From positions 1 to 64,000 of the forward strand of contig JAKAFL010000013.1 of NCBI GenBank assembly GCA_021817945.1: DNA of 64,000 nucleotides, read 5' to 3'. Shown here piece after piece: positions 46,428-56,921 of the stretch. The notes beneath the pieces were generated by a model. The model did no database searches. It worked only from the letters and a program-made list of their open reading frames with translations, and was not told the origin of the DNA. The DNA is from a bacterium (GTDB taxonomy: Bacteria > Verrucomicrobiota > Verrucomicrobiia > Limisphaerales > UBA11358). Numbering within the stretch: the first letter of the stretch is position 1; every line of letters begins with the position of its first letter. The position numbers and the translations under genes are program-made.

Positions 46428-49400
46428 ATGCCGGTGATGTTCCGCATGAGTTTCCAGTCCTATACAAGCATGGAAGTCATTGACAACATCAATCAACTGC
46501 TGGGCGACAACCTGAAGCAGACGATTACGCCGGGATCAAAGCTCAAAATCGCGGCGTCGTGCTTTTCCATCTACGCCTTCGAGTCACTCAAGGCAGAACT
46601 GGAAAAGATTGATTCGCTTCAGTTCATTTTCACTTCACCCACGTTTGTTCCCGGCGAAGTGACGGACAAGTTGAAAAAAGAGCATCGCGAATTCCACATT
46701 CCCAAACTGGAGCGCGAGCGCAGCCTTTACGGCAGTGAATTTGAAGTCCGTCTGCGCAATGAACTCACCCAGCGTGCCATTGCCAAAGAGTGCGCGGAAT
46801 GGATGCGGCAGAAGGCGATCTTCCGGTCAAATCGCGGGAACGCCCCGATGCAACAGTTTGCCGCCGTCACGGCCGGGGATAAAGAATCGGTGTATCTGCC
46901 GCTGCACGGATTTACCGCCGTTGATCTGGGTTACGAAAAAGGCAACGCTGTCTCCAATTTCGTCAACCGTTTCGATGAGCGATCCTTCACCTCGAACTAT
47001 CTTTCGCTTTTTGATCAAATCTGGAGCAACCCGGAAAAGCTCGAAGATGTGACGGCCCGGCTTTGCGAGCACATCGCCTCCGTGTATCAGGAAAATTCGC
47101 CCGAGCGCATTTACTTCCTGATGCTCTACAATATTTTCAGCGAATTCTTGGAAGACATCACGGCGGACGTTTTGCCTAACGACCGCACGGGTTATCAAGA
47201 CAGCCTGGTGTGGAAGAAGTTGTTCAACTTCCAGCGCGATGCCGCCACCGGCATCATCAACAAGCTGGAAACCTACAACGGTTGTATCCTCGCGGACAGC
47301 GTGGGGCTGGGGAAAACCTTCACCGCCCTGGCGGTCATCAAGTATTACGAGTTGCGCAACCGGTCTGTTCTGGTTCTTTGCCCCAAAAAACTCACGGACA
47401 ACTGGCTCACCTACCGGGGCAATCTGATCACCAACATTTTTGCCAAGGACCGCTTCGGCTACGATGTCCTTTGCCATACCGACTTGCTCCGTGAAAGCGG
47501 CCTGTCTGTCAGCGGTATGCCGCTCAACCGTGTCAACTGGGGCAATTACGATCTGGTGGTCATTGACGAGTCGCACAACTTTCGCAACAACGATCTCTAC
47601 CGCGAACGCGAGACCCGCTATCAGCGTCTCTTGAACCAGGTCGTCCGGCAGGGCGTGAAAACCAAAGTGCTGATGCTCTCCGCCACCCCCGTGAACAACC
47701 GCTTCTCGGACCTGAAAAATCAGCTCGCGTTGGCTTACGAAGGCGACCCGGAAAATCTCAGTTCCAAGTTGAAATCCGACAAGCACATTGATGAAATCTT
47801 CCGCCGTGCCCAGGCCGCGTTCAATGCGTGGTCCGCACTGCCGCCAGCAGAACGCACCGCCACCGCGATTCTAAATGCCCTCGACTTTGATTTTTTTGAG
47901 GTGCTGGACAGTGTGACCATCGCCCGCTCGCGGCGTCACATTCAGACCTATTATGACACGAAAGACATTGGCACCTTTCCCGAACGGCTCAAGCCGTTGT
48001 CCTTCCACTGTCAGCTCACGCACCGCAAGGACGTCATCGGCTTCAACGAGATTTTTGACCGCCTGAGCAAACTCTCGCTCGCGGTGTATGCCCCCTTGAG
48101 CTACGTGCAACCGAGCCGGCTGTCCGGCTACGAGGAACTTTACGACCCTGATTCGGATCAAGGGCATGAGAATCTCAAACAGTCGGGACGCGAAAAGGGC
48201 ATTCAGGCGTTGATGACGGTCAACCTGCTCAAGCGTCTGGAAAGCTCCGTCCATTCCTTCCGGCTCACCCTGAAAAGTCTGGCCGGCAATCACCAAAGCA
48301 CGCTGGACAAAATTGCCGCCTACAAGAAAACCGGGCGGGACGCCACCTTTGCCGATGTCTCGGCCGCCTTCGCGGATGTGGAACCCGATGATGACGACGA
48401 ACCGCCGAATCCCGAAGATTCCCAGATTGGAAGCAAGGTGCAGATCAAACTTTCCGACATGGACATCCCGAGCTGGGAGCAGGAGTTGTCGGCGGATCTG
48501 GTCATCATCAATGATTTGATTTCCGAAATGGAGAAGGTCACGCCATCAGATGACGCCAAGCTCCAGCACCTCAAAACCACCATTCTCAGCAAGCTGGCTT
48601 CGCCCATCAATCAGGGCAACCGCAAAGTCCTTATTTTTACCGCGTTTGCCGACACGGCCGATTACCTGTTCGATCACCTTTCTCCTTTCTTTCTCGAATC
48701 TCAAAGCATTCATACCGCCGAGGTCACTGGCGGTAATCGCCGTCAACGCAGCACGCTTAAAAAAAACTACGATTTCCAATCGCTACTCACGCTCTTTTCG
48801 CCACTGTCCAAACAGAAAGCCGCCATTCTGCCCAAGGAGCCGGACGAGATTGATCTGCTCATCGGCACGGACTGTATTTCCGAGGGGCAAAACCTTCAGG
48901 ATTGCGATTATCTGGTCAACTACGACATCCACTGGAATCCCGTCCGCATCATCCAGCGCTTTGGCCGCATTGACCGCATCGGCTCGCAAAACGCGTCCAT
49001 CCAGTTGGTCAACTACTGGCCCGACATCACGCTGGACGATTACATCAATTTGAAGGAGCGCGTCGAAAACCGGATGATCATTGCCGATGTCACCGCCACC
49101 GGCGATGACAACCCGCTGGATTCCCGCGCCAATGATGTCGCCTATCGTCGCGAACAACTCCGACGTTTGCAGGATGAAGTCGTAGAACTGGAAGACCTCA
49201 AGACTGGCATCTCCATCACCGATCTGGGTTTGAACGATTTTCGCATGGATCTCGTGAACTATGTGAAAACGCACGCCGATCTCGCCAGCCTGCCGAATGG
49301 CATGCACGCCGTGGTGGCCGCCGCCCCGGAACGCGGCCTCGTGCCCGGTGCCATCTTCGCCCTGCGCAACCGTAACGACAGCGTCAATATCAACCGCCAG

Positions 49401-49859
49401 AACCGCCTGCATCCGTATTACCTCGTCTATATCGCTCAGGACGGCACCATCGTTGCCAATCACACCGAGGCCAAACGGCTCCTGGATCTGGCCCGTTCCG
49501 CGTGCAAGGACCGGAGCGTGCCAATCCCGGAAGTTTATCAGGCGTTCAACAAGGCCACCAAGGATGGACGCCGGATGGACGCCTACTCCGAACTGCTCGG
49601 CACGGCCATTCGGTCCATGATCGAGCTGAAGGCGGAGAAGGACATTGACAGCCTGTTCTCCGGCGGCAAAACGACCGCTTTGGTCAATTCCATCAGCGGC
49701 CTGGACGATTTTGAGCTGATTGCGTTCATTGTCTTTTATGATCCTTCCAGCGCCGATGGCGGCACAACCCGGCATGTGATCGAGACCATGCTCAAGAAGC
49801 GGGGGGCGAAAGTGACCAGCCAGCTCATCTACGAAATCATGGAACGGGAGGGAATTTGA
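46428..49859 (+). CDS. SNF2-type helicase with PLD-like amino-terminus
   Basis: 1143-residue superfamily 2 ATPase of the SNF2/RapA kind. Residues about 15-110 ('GSKLKIAASCFSIYAFESLK') form a PLD-like half without an HKD site. The motor has Walker A 'ADSVGLGKT' (about 289-297), motif II 'VVIDESHNFRN', motif III 'MLSATPVNN', a long charged insertion (about 620-720) and motif VI 'QRFGRIDRIGS'. The last 200 residues are unassigned. Such helicases are common next to methylases and nucleases in phage-defence loci and probably move along or remodel DNA. The conserved part may start at the in-frame ATG 46470. First gene of a six-gene array. Confidence 0.85.
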   Translation: MPVMFRMSFQSYTSMEVIDNINQLLGDNLKQTITPGSKLKIAASCFSIYAFESLKAELEKIDSLQFIFTSPTFVPGEVTDKLKKEHREFHIPKLERERSLYGSEFEVRLRNELTQRAIAKECAEWMRQKAIFRSNRGNAPMQQFAAVTAGDKESVYLPLHGFTAVDLGYEKGNAVSNFVNRFDERSFTSNYLSLFDQIWSNPEKLEDVTARLCEHIASVYQENSPERIYFLMLYNIFSEFLEDITADVLPNDRTGYQDSLVWKKLFNFQRDAATGIINKLETYNGCILADSVGLGKTFTALAVIKYYELRNRSVLVLCPKKLTDNWLTYRGNLITNIFAKDRFGYDVLCHTDLLRESGLSVSGMPLNRVNWGNYDLVVIDESHNFRNNDLYRERETRYQRLLNQVVRQGVKTKVLMLSATPVNNRFSDLKNQLALAYEGDPENLSSKLKSDKHIDEIFRRAQAAFNAWSALPPAERTATAILNALDFDFFEVLDSVTIARSRRHIQTYYDTKDIGTFPERLKPLSFHCQLTHRKDVIGFNEIFDRLSKLSLAVYAPLSYVQPSRLSGYEELYDPDSDQGHENLKQSGREKGIQALMTVNLLKRLESSVHSFRLTLKSLAGNHQSTLDKIAAYKKTGRDATFADVSAAFADVEPDDDDEPPNPEDSQIGSKVQIKLSDMDIPSWEQELSADLVIINDLISEMEKVTPSDDAKLQHLKTTILSKLASPINQGNRKVLIFTAFADTADYLFDHLSPFFLESQSIHTAEVTGGNRRQRSTLKKNYDFQSLLTLFSPLSKQKAAILPKEPDEIDLLIGTDCISEGQNLQDCDYLVNYDIHWNPVRIIQRFGRIDRIGSQNASIQLVNYWPDITLDDYINLKERVENRMIIADVTATGDDNPLDSRANDVAYRREQLRRLQDEVVELEDLKTGISITDLGLNDFRMDLVNYVKTHADLASLPNGMHAVVAAAPERGLVPGAIFALRNRNDSVNINRQNRLHPYYLVYIAQDGTIVANHTEAKRLLDLARSACKDRSVPIPEVYQAFNKATKDGRRMDAYSELLGTAIRSMIELKAEKDIDSLFSGGKTTALVNSISGLDDFELIAFIVFYDPSSADGGTTRHVIETMLKKRGAKVTSQLIYEIMEREGI

Positions 49860-49863
49860 CGCC

Positions 49864-50274
49864 ATGTTCCTGCTCGACATTAATGTCCTGATCGCCCTGG
49901 CCGATCCTGATCACGAGCACCACGGGAAGGCCGAATCCTTTTTCCTCGCGAACCACCGGCTCGGTTGGGCGACCTGTCCGCTGACGGAAAATGGCTTTGT
50001 CCGCATCCTCGGCAGTGCCAGCTATCCCAAAGGTCCGGACAGTTCGGATGCCGCCTGCGCCATTTTGAAACACCTATGCGCCCAGCCGGGTCATCGTTTC
50101 TGGACCGACGACCTTTCGCTCCGGGGTTCGCCAAATCTGCCCGTCTCCAAACATTTGACCGATCATTATCTGCTCAGTCTGGCTATGCATCGCCAGGGCA
50201 AACTCGTCACGTTCGACCGCCATATTCAGGCTGGGAGGATTCCCGGCGGAGCCGCCGCATATCTGGTGATTTGA
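49864..50274 (+). CDS. PIN-domain nuclease (VapC-like), no antitoxin
   Basis: 136-residue PIN domain. The acidic Mg-binding residues are D5 ('MFLLDINVLIAL'), E42 ('LTENGFVRIL'), D100 ('HLTDHYLLSLA') and D118 ('LVTFDRHI'). PIN toxins cleave RNA and are normally encoded behind a small antitoxin, which is missing here: the gene lies 4 bp after the helicase and 5 bp before DUF4391. A ribosome-binding site GGAGGG lies at the end of the helicase gene. So it is either an orphan toxin or an RNase component of the defence array. Confidence 0.85.
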   Translation: MFLLDINVLIALADPDHEHHGKAESFFLANHRLGWATCPLTENGFVRILGSASYPKGPDSSDAACAILKHLCAQPGHRFWTDDLSLRGSPNLPVSKHLTDHYLLSLAMHRQGKLVTFDRHIQAGRIPGGAAAYLVI

Positions 50275-50279
50275 CTGCC

Positions 50280-50936
50280 ATGTTTGCCTATCCACGACAA
50301 ACTGAATTCAACCGCCCGGTCCCCAAAACCAAAATTTACGCGCACGCCCGCGCCTCCAAACGTCTCAAGGAACTTTTTGTGGCCCAGGTTGGAGAAATCG
50401 TATGGAAATACAAACTGTCGCCCGAGACGGTCAACCTGCCGGCGCGGAATGGCATCTCTGAAATCCAGGTGTTTGAACTGATGCTCAAGACGCCGGAACT
50501 GGACGACGCCGTGCTCGCGACGCTGGACAAAGCCATCCCGTTCCCGCTGCTTTTCCAGCTCGTTCATGACGGGCAAATCCGCTTTGCCGCCGCTTACAAA
50601 CGCCCCAGCGAAGCGGACGCTTCCAAATGGGTCGTGGAAGCCCGGTTTCAAACCGGCCCGCAGCCGGTGGGCGCGGAACGTCCGCCGTTGCCGGTGGCCC
50701 TGGATCTCGCCGGCCTTTACGAACAGCTCGTTCGCCGTCACATTGCGTTGCCGCCGCGCGCGGGAGAAGGCATCATGGAACACGTGACTCGTTTTAATGC
50801 GATTACGGCAAAACAACACACCAGACGGCAACTGGAAACCCGTCTGGCCCAAGAAAAGCAATTTAACCGAAAAGTAGAAATGAACGCCGCACTACGTTCG
50901 CTAATGAATGAAATCAGGAGCCTGGCACACATTTAA
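50280..50936 (+). CDS. DUF4391 protein
   Basis: 218-residue protein recognised as DUF4391 (PF14335), a family repeatedly found beside SNF2-like helicases and type III restriction genes. Typical parts are 'KTKIYAHARASKRLKELFVAQVGEIVWKYKLSP' near the start, 'ISEIQVFELMLK' and the ending 'KEKQFNRKVEMNAALRSL'-like helix. No catalytic motif is visible, so a structural or adaptor role is possible. ATG 50280 is 5 bp after the PIN stop; the frame is open further upstream, but inside the PIN gene. Confidence 0.75.
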   Translation: MFAYPRQTEFNRPVPKTKIYAHARASKRLKELFVAQVGEIVWKYKLSPETVNLPARNGISEIQVFELMLKTPELDDAVLATLDKAIPFPLLFQLVHDGQIRFAAAYKRPSEADASKWVVEARFQTGPQPVGAERPPLPVALDLAGLYEQLVRRHIALPPRAGEGIMEHVTRFNAITAKQHTRRQLETRLAQEKQFNRKVEMNAALRSLMNEIRSLAHI

Positions 50937-50945
50937 AATATCTCG

Positions 50946-52007
50946 ATGAAATCCCTAATCCAATTGCAACTCCCGTCCGGCCGGAAAACCGAGTCTGTTG
51001 ATCAAGCAATTTTGACATTATCTTCGAGCGTAAAATGGGAGCAAATTTCAGCGGCAGTAGCGTATTCGTCCTTAGCAGGCGTCGCTAGACTTCACGAAGT
51101 TGTTTACTCGGTTCAGCCGGAAGTTTCGTTCAGGTGGCTGCTGGGGCTTGATGACTATGTAACTCAACCCGGAGCAATTGATTTCTGCTGTTCAATCAAA
51201 AATTCAGTTGTCAAAGTTTATTCGTCCAAGACGCCAAGAACACGTTTCCATCCGAAAGTGCTTCTGTTTGATTCCGTAACTAGCTATCCGTCTTCTTCAA
51301 TGATTGTTGGTTCCGCTAATTTAACATTCGCTGCGCTCAATCGTAACTGCGAAGCTATTGCGGTTCTCGCCGCACAAAATCACGACGAGCAAAACCTAAT
51401 GCGCTCACGGTTCAATTCATTGTGGAAACTCGGCACAGAACCAACTTCCTCTATTCTGGCCGACTATCGGAAGAAATTTGAAAAGCATCGTAAATCCCGT
51501 GCTTTCCTTTTGGATACAGAAAGTGAGAGTTCAGCAAATAAGGGCCAAATTCTCCATTCAGACGCAGCCATCATCAATCCCGGTTCGGCAACTGTATGCT
51601 GGATTGAGGTGGGAAAAAACACGGCAATGGGAAAGGAGCTAGAAGTTAAAGGTGAACAAGTGCGATTTTTTGGACTTGAGCCAACCGGAGAAGCTGCTGC
51701 TTTCCGTGATTTTCGCGTTTCAAGTGGAGACACGGTTCCACTTCGCTTGAAATATCAGGGTAATGCGATGTGGCGATTGCAACTCCACTCAAACGTTCCA
51801 GAGGTTGCCACTGGACTTCGGCCAATTGTCAATGGACGACTTGGACGAAGTCCATACGTTGCAGTCTTCAAACGGATTACCAAAGAAAACCTTTATTCTC
51901 TATCGTTTCCAAGATGCGACTCAGAAGAATTTGCAAAAATCCGAAAACAGTCGGAAATCTCTGGAACAATAGGAAGCACTTCGTCGCGAGAATACGGCTG
52001 GTATTAA
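50946..52007 (+). CDS. PLD-type nuclease
   Basis: 353-residue protein with one phospholipase D/HKD nuclease motif: H102 and K104 in 'RFHPKVLLFDS', then 'SSMIVGSANLTFAALNRNCEA' (GSxNLT at 122-127). Single-HKD enzymes such as BfiI and NgoFVII-type endonucleases act as dimers and need no metal. The carboxy-terminal half has no family I recognise. Base composition is much lower in G+C (21 of 60 in a sample line at 51181) than in the helicase and Res genes, and the neighbouring part of mod shares this. It probably supplies a DNA-cutting activity beside Res. Confidence 0.8.
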   Translation: MKSLIQLQLPSGRKTESVDQAILTLSSSVKWEQISAAVAYSSLAGVARLHEVVYSVQPEVSFRWLLGLDDYVTQPGAIDFCCSIKNSVVKVYSSKTPRTRFHPKVLLFDSVTSYPSSSMIVGSANLTFAALNRNCEAIAVLAAQNHDEQNLMRSRFNSLWKLGTEPTSSILADYRKKFEKHRKSRAFLLDTESESSANKGQILHSDAAIINPGSATVCWIEVGKNTAMGKELEVKGEQVRFFGLEPTGEAAAFRDFRVSSGDTVPLRLKYQGNAMWRLQLHSNVPEVATGLRPIVNGRLGRSPYVAVFKRITKENLYSLSFPRCDSEEFAKIRKQSEISGTIGSTSSREYGWY

Positions 52008-52019
52008 ATAATCAATCAA

Positions 52020-53888
52020 ATGAACAAACTCAAACTTCATTCACTAGATTGCACTAAAGAGCGAGTAATGCAGATTGCCACATTATTTCCACATTGTATC
52101 ACGGAAGCTAAAGACGATAATGGGACGCCTTTTCAGGCTGTAGATTTTGATCTGTTGCGACAAGAGCTGTCATCCTTTGTTGTTGATGGCCCAACTGAGC
52201 GATATGGACTGAACTGGCCTGGTAAACGCGAAGCGTTAGTGACCGCAAATATGCCAGTGGCAAAAACACTGCGCCCAGCCGTTTCGGAAAGTGTTGAATT
52301 TAATGACACACAGAACTTGCTTATTGAGGGTGACAATCTTGATGGCCTGAAACTCCTACAAGAAACATTTCTCAACAGAATTAAAATCATCTGCATCGAT
52401 CCCCCATACAATACAGGTCAGGATTTTCTTTACGAAGACGACTTTGCTGAAAACCTTGAGACTTACTTGGAAAAAAGCAATCAGAGGGACGAATTGGGAA
52501 GCCGTTTGATAACCAACACAGAGTCAAACGGTCGCTTTCACTCTGACTGGCTTTCGATGATGTATCCACGGCTAAAACTTGCTCGAAACCTTCTTCGGGA
52601 AGATGGTGTGATCTTCATTACGATTTCTGACGTAGAAGTCGGAAATTTACGAAAGCTGTGCGATGAAGTTTTCGGCGAAGCAAACTTTGTAGCCAACATA
52701 ATTTGGCAGAAAAAATATACTCGTGCAAACGATGCAAAATGGTTTTCCGATAACCATGATCACGTCCTTTGTTTCGCTAGGGACAAAAGTTGTCTTCGTC
52801 TGAACAGTCTTCCGCGTAGTGAAGAACAGCTTTCTGCGTATTCAAACCCTGACAATCATCCTAAGGGGCGCTGGAAGGCCACACCACTTCACGCGAAAAG
52901 TGGCACCAACACAAAATCCTACACGTTTCTCAACGGAACTACTTGGGCGCCGCCTGCCGGCACTTTTCGTCGCTTTAATGATGATTCAATGCGGGAAATG
53001 GATAAAGGAAATGAAATTTGGTTCGGCGCAGATGGGAAGCAGACACCGAGCAGGAAAAGCTTTCTCAACGAAATCAAAGCCGGTGTAGTGCCAGTCACAA
53101 TTTGGCCTTACGATGAGGTTGGACACAATCACGAAGCTAACAACGAACTCAAGGAACTAGGGTTGAATGGAGTCTTTGACAACCCTAAACCGTCACGACT
53201 ATTTAAGCGGGCTATTTTTCTTGCTAGTTCGTCGCAGAAAGATGACATCGTTTTGGATTTCTTCGCCGGATCGGCAACGACTGCAAGTGCGGTGATGAAA
53301 CTAAACGCCGAAGATGGCGGAAACAGGCGGTTTATTCTGATGCAATTAGCCGAGCCATGCAACAAGGCATCCGAGGCATTTAAAGCTGGTTTTACATCCA
53401 TTTGTGACGTTAGCAAAGAGCGAATTCGCCGAGCTGGCACTAAGATCAAAGCCGAAAATGCCACGACGGCTCCTAACCTCGACATTGGCTTCCGCGTCCT
53501 GAAGATTGACACGTCGAACATGGCGGACGTGTATTACGCACCGGACGTGGTGAAGCAGGCCGACCTGGTGGCGCACACGGACAACCTCAAGCCCGACCGG
53601 ACGCCGGAGGATTTGCTCTTTCAAGTGCTGGTGGATTGGGGCGTGGACCTGTCCCTCCCCATCCAGCCGGAAACGATTGCCGGCAAGAAGGTGTTCTTCG
53701 TGGATGGCAACGCGCTGGCCGCCTGTTTCGATCCCAAAATCAGCGAAGACCTGGTGAAGGCGCTGGCCCAACGCAAACCGCTCCGCGCCGTCTTCCGCGA
53801 CAGCAGCTACGCCAGCGACAGCACCAAGATCAACGTGGAGCAAATTTTCAAGCTCCTCAGCCCGGAAACCGAAGTGAAGTCGCTGTAA
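52020..53888 (+). CDS. mod: Type III restriction-modification methyltransferase (Mod)
   Basis: 622-residue N6-adenine DNA methyltransferase of the beta class, which carries the recognition function of type III systems. Catalytic 'DPPYNTG' at 127-130 precedes the AdoMet motif 'DFFAGSATT' (413-421), the target-recognition domain lying between (about 230-370). The amino-terminus 'MNKLKLHSLDCTKERVMQIA' and end 'QIFKLLSPETEVKSL' are typical Mod. Composition changes inside the gene: up to about 53450 it is AT-rich (23 of 60 G+C at 52021), after that GC-rich like Res, a mosaic boundary near residue 477. Res follows 3 bp downstream. Confidence 0.93.
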   Translation: MNKLKLHSLDCTKERVMQIATLFPHCITEAKDDNGTPFQAVDFDLLRQELSSFVVDGPTERYGLNWPGKREALVTANMPVAKTLRPAVSESVEFNDTQNLLIEGDNLDGLKLLQETFLNRIKIICIDPPYNTGQDFLYEDDFAENLETYLEKSNQRDELGSRLITNTESNGRFHSDWLSMMYPRLKLARNLLREDGVIFITISDVEVGNLRKLCDEVFGEANFVANIIWQKKYTRANDAKWFSDNHDHVLCFARDKSCLRLNSLPRSEEQLSAYSNPDNHPKGRWKATPLHAKSGTNTKSYTFLNGTTWAPPAGTFRRFNDDSMREMDKGNEIWFGADGKQTPSRKSFLNEIKAGVVPVTIWPYDEVGHNHEANNELKELGLNGVFDNPKPSRLFKRAIFLASSSQKDDIVLDFFAGSATTASAVMKLNAEDGGNRRFILMQLAEPCNKASEAFKAGFTSICDVSKERIRRAGTKIKAENATTAPNLDIGFRVLKIDTSNMADVYYAPDVVKQADLVAHTDNLKPDRTPEDLLFQVLVDWGVDLSLPIQPETIAGKKVFFVDGNALAACFDPKISEDLVKALAQRKPLRAVFRDSSYASDSTKINVEQIFKLLSPETEVKSL

Positions 53889-53891
53889 GTC

Positions 53892-56800
53892 ATGAAGCTG
53901 AAATTCAAACAGCAGCGCTACCAGACGGATGCCGTCAAGGCGGTGGTGGATTGCTTCGCCGGCCAGCCCAAAAGCAAAGGGTTCAAATATGCAGTGGATC
54001 CCGGTCGCACGGCGGCTGGAGCGGCGGCCGCTTTGCCCGGCACCGAAGCGGAAGGTTTCGCCAACGAAAAAATCGCCCTCTCCCACGCCCAGGTGCTGGG
54101 AAATTTGCAAGCCGTCCAGCGGCGGCAAAATCTCACCGTCTCGCCCGAACTGAAAAAGACTTCCGTCTGCGACGTGAATCTGGATGTGGAGATGGAAACC
54201 GGCACGGGCAAGACGTATTGCTACATCAAGACGATGTTTGAGCTGCACCGGGAATACGGCTGGGGTAAGTTCATCGTGGTGGTGCCCAGCATCGCCATCC
54301 GGGAAGGCGTCATGCAGTCCTTCGAGCTGATGACGGAACATTTCCTGGAACAATACGGCAAGCGCGTCCGCTTTTTCATTTATAACTCCAAGCAATTGCA
54401 CAATCTGGAGAGCTTTTCCTCCGATGCCGGCATCAACGTGATGATCATCAATGTGCAGGCTTTCAATGCGCGGGGCGAGGATGCCCGGCGCATTTATGCG
54501 GAGCTGGATGATTTTCAATCGCGCCGGCCCATTGATGTGATTTCCAAGAACCGCCCCATCCTGATCCTGGATGAACCGCAGAAAATGGAAGGCAAGGCGA
54601 CGACGGAGAAGCTGGCGGAGTTCCATCCGCTGATGATTCTGCGCTATTCCGCCACACACAAGACCGAGCACAACAAGGTGTATCGGCTGGATGCCATTGA
54701 CGCCTACAACCAGAAGCTGGTGAAAAAGATCGCCGTGCGCGGCATCACGGTCAAGGGGCTGTCCGGCACGAACGCCTATCTTTATCTGGAATCCATCAAG
54801 ATTTCGACCACCAAGCCGCCGGAAGCGCGGGCCGAGCTGGAGATTCAGCAAAAGAGTGGCATCAAGCGCGTGTTGCGCATGTTGCGCAAGAACGACAATC
54901 TTCACGCTTTGTCCGACGGCTTGGAGCAATATCGCGGCTTCGTGGTGTCCGACATCAATGCGATTGAGAACACCATCAGCTTCACCAATGGCGTCGTGCT
55001 TGGTGCCGGTGAGGCCACCGGTGACGTGAGCGAATCCGCCTTGCGCCGTATCCAGATTCGCGAGGCCATCAAGGCGCATTTTGAAAAGGAAAAACTGCTC
55101 TTTGCCCAGGGTATCAAGGTGCTGTCCCTGTTCTTCATTGATGAAGTCGCAAAATATCGCAGCTATAACGAGACCGGCGAACAGGCTGGTGAATATGCCC
55201 AGGTGTTCGAGGAGGAATACAACAGCCAGCTTAATGAAGTGCTGACCCTGGAAGACACGCCCTACAACCGCTATCTCAAAGGCATTCAAACCAGCCTGAC
55301 GCACGACGGCTATTTCTCCATAGACAAAAAAACGAACCGGCTGGTGAATCCCGAAGTGGAGGCGCGCGGCGAATCCGCCGGCGAGGCCAAAGATGTGGAT
55401 GCCTACGATCTCATATTGCGGGACAAGGCGCGCCTGCTGAATTTCGATGAACCGGTGCGATTCATCTTCTCCCATTCTGCGTTGCGGGAGGGCTGGGATA
55501 ACCCGAATGTCTTTGTCATTTGCACATTGAAACACAGCGACAACACGGTGTCGCGGCGTCAGGAAGTCGGGCGCGGTATGCGCCTCTGCGTAAACCAAAA
55601 CGGGGATCGGATGGATGATCCAGCCATTGTCCATCAGGTGAACGTGCTGACTGTGGTGGCCAACGAGAGCTACAAGAATTTTGTTGCCGGCTTGCAAAAG
55701 GACATCAGCAACTCGCTGTCAGCCCGGCCCAAGCAGGCCAACCAGGAGTATTTCACGGACAAGGTGCTCAAGACACCGACGGGCGATGTGAAGGTGACAC
55801 CGCAGTTGGCCAAGCTGATCGAGCGTTATCTGGTGAAAAACGATTATTCCGACACCGACGAGCGTATCACCGAAGATTACCATCAGGCCAAAAAGGAGGG
55901 CGCACTGGCTCCGTTGCCGGCAGAACTGGAGCCTTTCAAGGAGCAGGTCTTTCAACTCATTGACAGCGTGTTCAGCACGTCGCAGTTGCCCGAAATTGAC
56001 GATGACCGCCAGGGCAAGGTGAACCCACTCAATGCCAATTTTGAGAAGAAGGAATTTCAAGAGCTGTGGGGCCGCATCAACCGCAAAGCCATTTACGCTG
56101 TTGATTTTGAAACCAACGAGCTGGTTACGAAGTGCATCAAAACACTCGACAAAGAACTCAAAGTGACGCCACTGCAATACACGGTGACTGCCGGAGAACA
56201 GACCCAGGAGGCCACTTATGAGGCGATGAAAAAGGGCGACGCGTTTGTGCTGAAGGAAAACGCCACCGGCCACCTGACCAGCTCGGCGCGCTCCGCCGTG
56301 AAATATGACCTCATCGGGAAACTGGCAGAAGCCACCCAACTGACGCGGCAGACCATCGCGGGCATCTTGCGGGGCATCAATGTTGCGGTATTCAGCCAAT
56401 ACAAAACCAACCCGGAAGATTTTATTCTTAAGGCCGGCACGCTCATCAACGAGCAGAAGGCCACGGTCATTGTCGAACACCTCGCCTACGATCCGCTGGA
56501 GGACAGCTACGGCATTGACATTTTCACGCAGGAGAAAAAGGAGGACTTGAGCAAAGGCTTCAAAGCAACCCGGCACATTTACGACTACGTCTTCACCGAC
56601 TCCTCCAACGAACGGACCTTCGTCGGCGAACTGGATGCCAGCTCGGAGGTGGTCGTTTACGCAAAATTGCCGAAAGCCTTCCACATCCCGACGCCCGTGG
56701 GAAACTACAATCCCGACTGGGCCATCGCCTTTCAATCCGGCAAAGTGAAGCACATCTATTTCGTGGCCGAAACCAAAGGCTCCATGTCCTCTATGGATTT

Positions 56801-56921
56801 GCGAAAGATCGAAGAATCCAAGATCGAATGCGCCCGCAAATTTTTCGCCAGGATCACCAGCGCCCAGGTGAAATATGACGTCGTGAACAGCTATGGAAAA
56901 TTAATGGAATTGGTGAAGTAA
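53892..56921 (+). CDS. res: Type III restriction enzyme subunit (Res)
   Basis: 1009-residue SF2 helicase-nuclease that cuts DNA in complex with Mod. Walker A 'METGTGKTY' (101-109), motif II 'LILDEPQKM', motif III 'RYSATHK', motif VI '[12 protein letters not shown]', and a carboxy-terminal PD-(D/E)xK nuclease site in '[12 protein letters not shown]' and 'VAETKGS'. All catalytic parts are present and the length is normal, so the subunit should be active. Sample G+C is 36 of 60 at 55021, in contrast to the upstream part of mod. Confidence 0.94.
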   Translation: MKLKFKQQRYQTDAVKAVVDCFAGQPKSKGFKYAVDPGRTAAGAAAALPGTEAEGFANEKIALSHAQVLGNLQAVQRRQNLTVSPELKKTSVCDVNLDVEMETGTGKTYCYIKTMFELHREYGWGKFIVVVPSIAIREGVMQSFELMTEHFLEQYGKRVRFFIYNSKQLHNLESFSSDAGINVMIINVQAFNARGEDARRIYAELDDFQSRRPIDVISKNRPILILDEPQKMEGKATTEKLAEFHPLMILRYSATHKTEHNKVYRLDAIDAYNQKLVKKIAVRGITVKGLSGTNAYLYLESIKISTTKPPEARAELEIQQKSGIKRVLRMLRKNDNLHALSDGLEQYRGFVVSDINAIENTISFTNGVVLGAGEATGDVSESALRRIQIREAIKAHFEKEKLLFAQGIKVLSLFFIDEVAKYRSYNETGEQAGEYAQVFEEEYNSQLNEVLTLEDTPYNRYLKGIQTSLTHDGYFSIDKKTNRLVNPEVEARGESAGEAKDVDAYDLILRDKARLLNFDEPVRFIFSHSALREGWDNPNVFVICTLKHSDNTVSRRQEVGRGMRLCVNQNGDRMDDPAIVHQVNVLTVVANESYKNFVAGLQKDISNSLSARPKQANQEYFTDKVLKTPTGDVKVTPQLAKLIERYLVKNDYSDTDERITEDYHQAKKEGALAPLPAELEPFKEQVFQLIDSVFSTSQLPEIDDDRQGKVNPLNANFEKKEFQELWGRINRKAIYAVDFETNELVTKCIKTLDKELKVTPLQYTVTAGEQTQEATYEAMKKGDAFVLKENATGHLTSSARSAVKYDLIGKLAEATQLTRQTIAGILRGINVAVFSQYKTNPEDFILKAGTLINEQKATVIVEHLAYDPLEDSYGIDIFTQEKKEDLSKGFKATRHIYDYVFTDSSNERTFVGELDASSEVVVYAKLPKAFHIPTPVGNYNPDWAIAFQSGKVKHIYFVAETKGSMSSMDLRKIEESKIECARKFFARITSAQVKYDVVNSYGKLMELVK

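Noticed and set aside
48783-49880. 365-codon minus-strand frame opposite the SNF2 helicase
   Set aside because: Shadow of the helicase gene with no recognisable motif; the 319-codon frame at 46827-47786 was rejected for the same reason.
53346-55697. Long open frame of 783 codons on the minus strand
   Set aside because: It lies antisense to mod and res. The plus-strand frames have all family motifs; the antisense product is His/Gln-rich with no domain pattern, a known effect of GC-rich codon use.
46428-56921. Calling the array DISARM or BREX
   Set aside because: DISARM needs a DUF1998 gene, and BREX needs PglZ and BrxC-type genes. None is present; the array has an ordinary Mod/Res pair instead.
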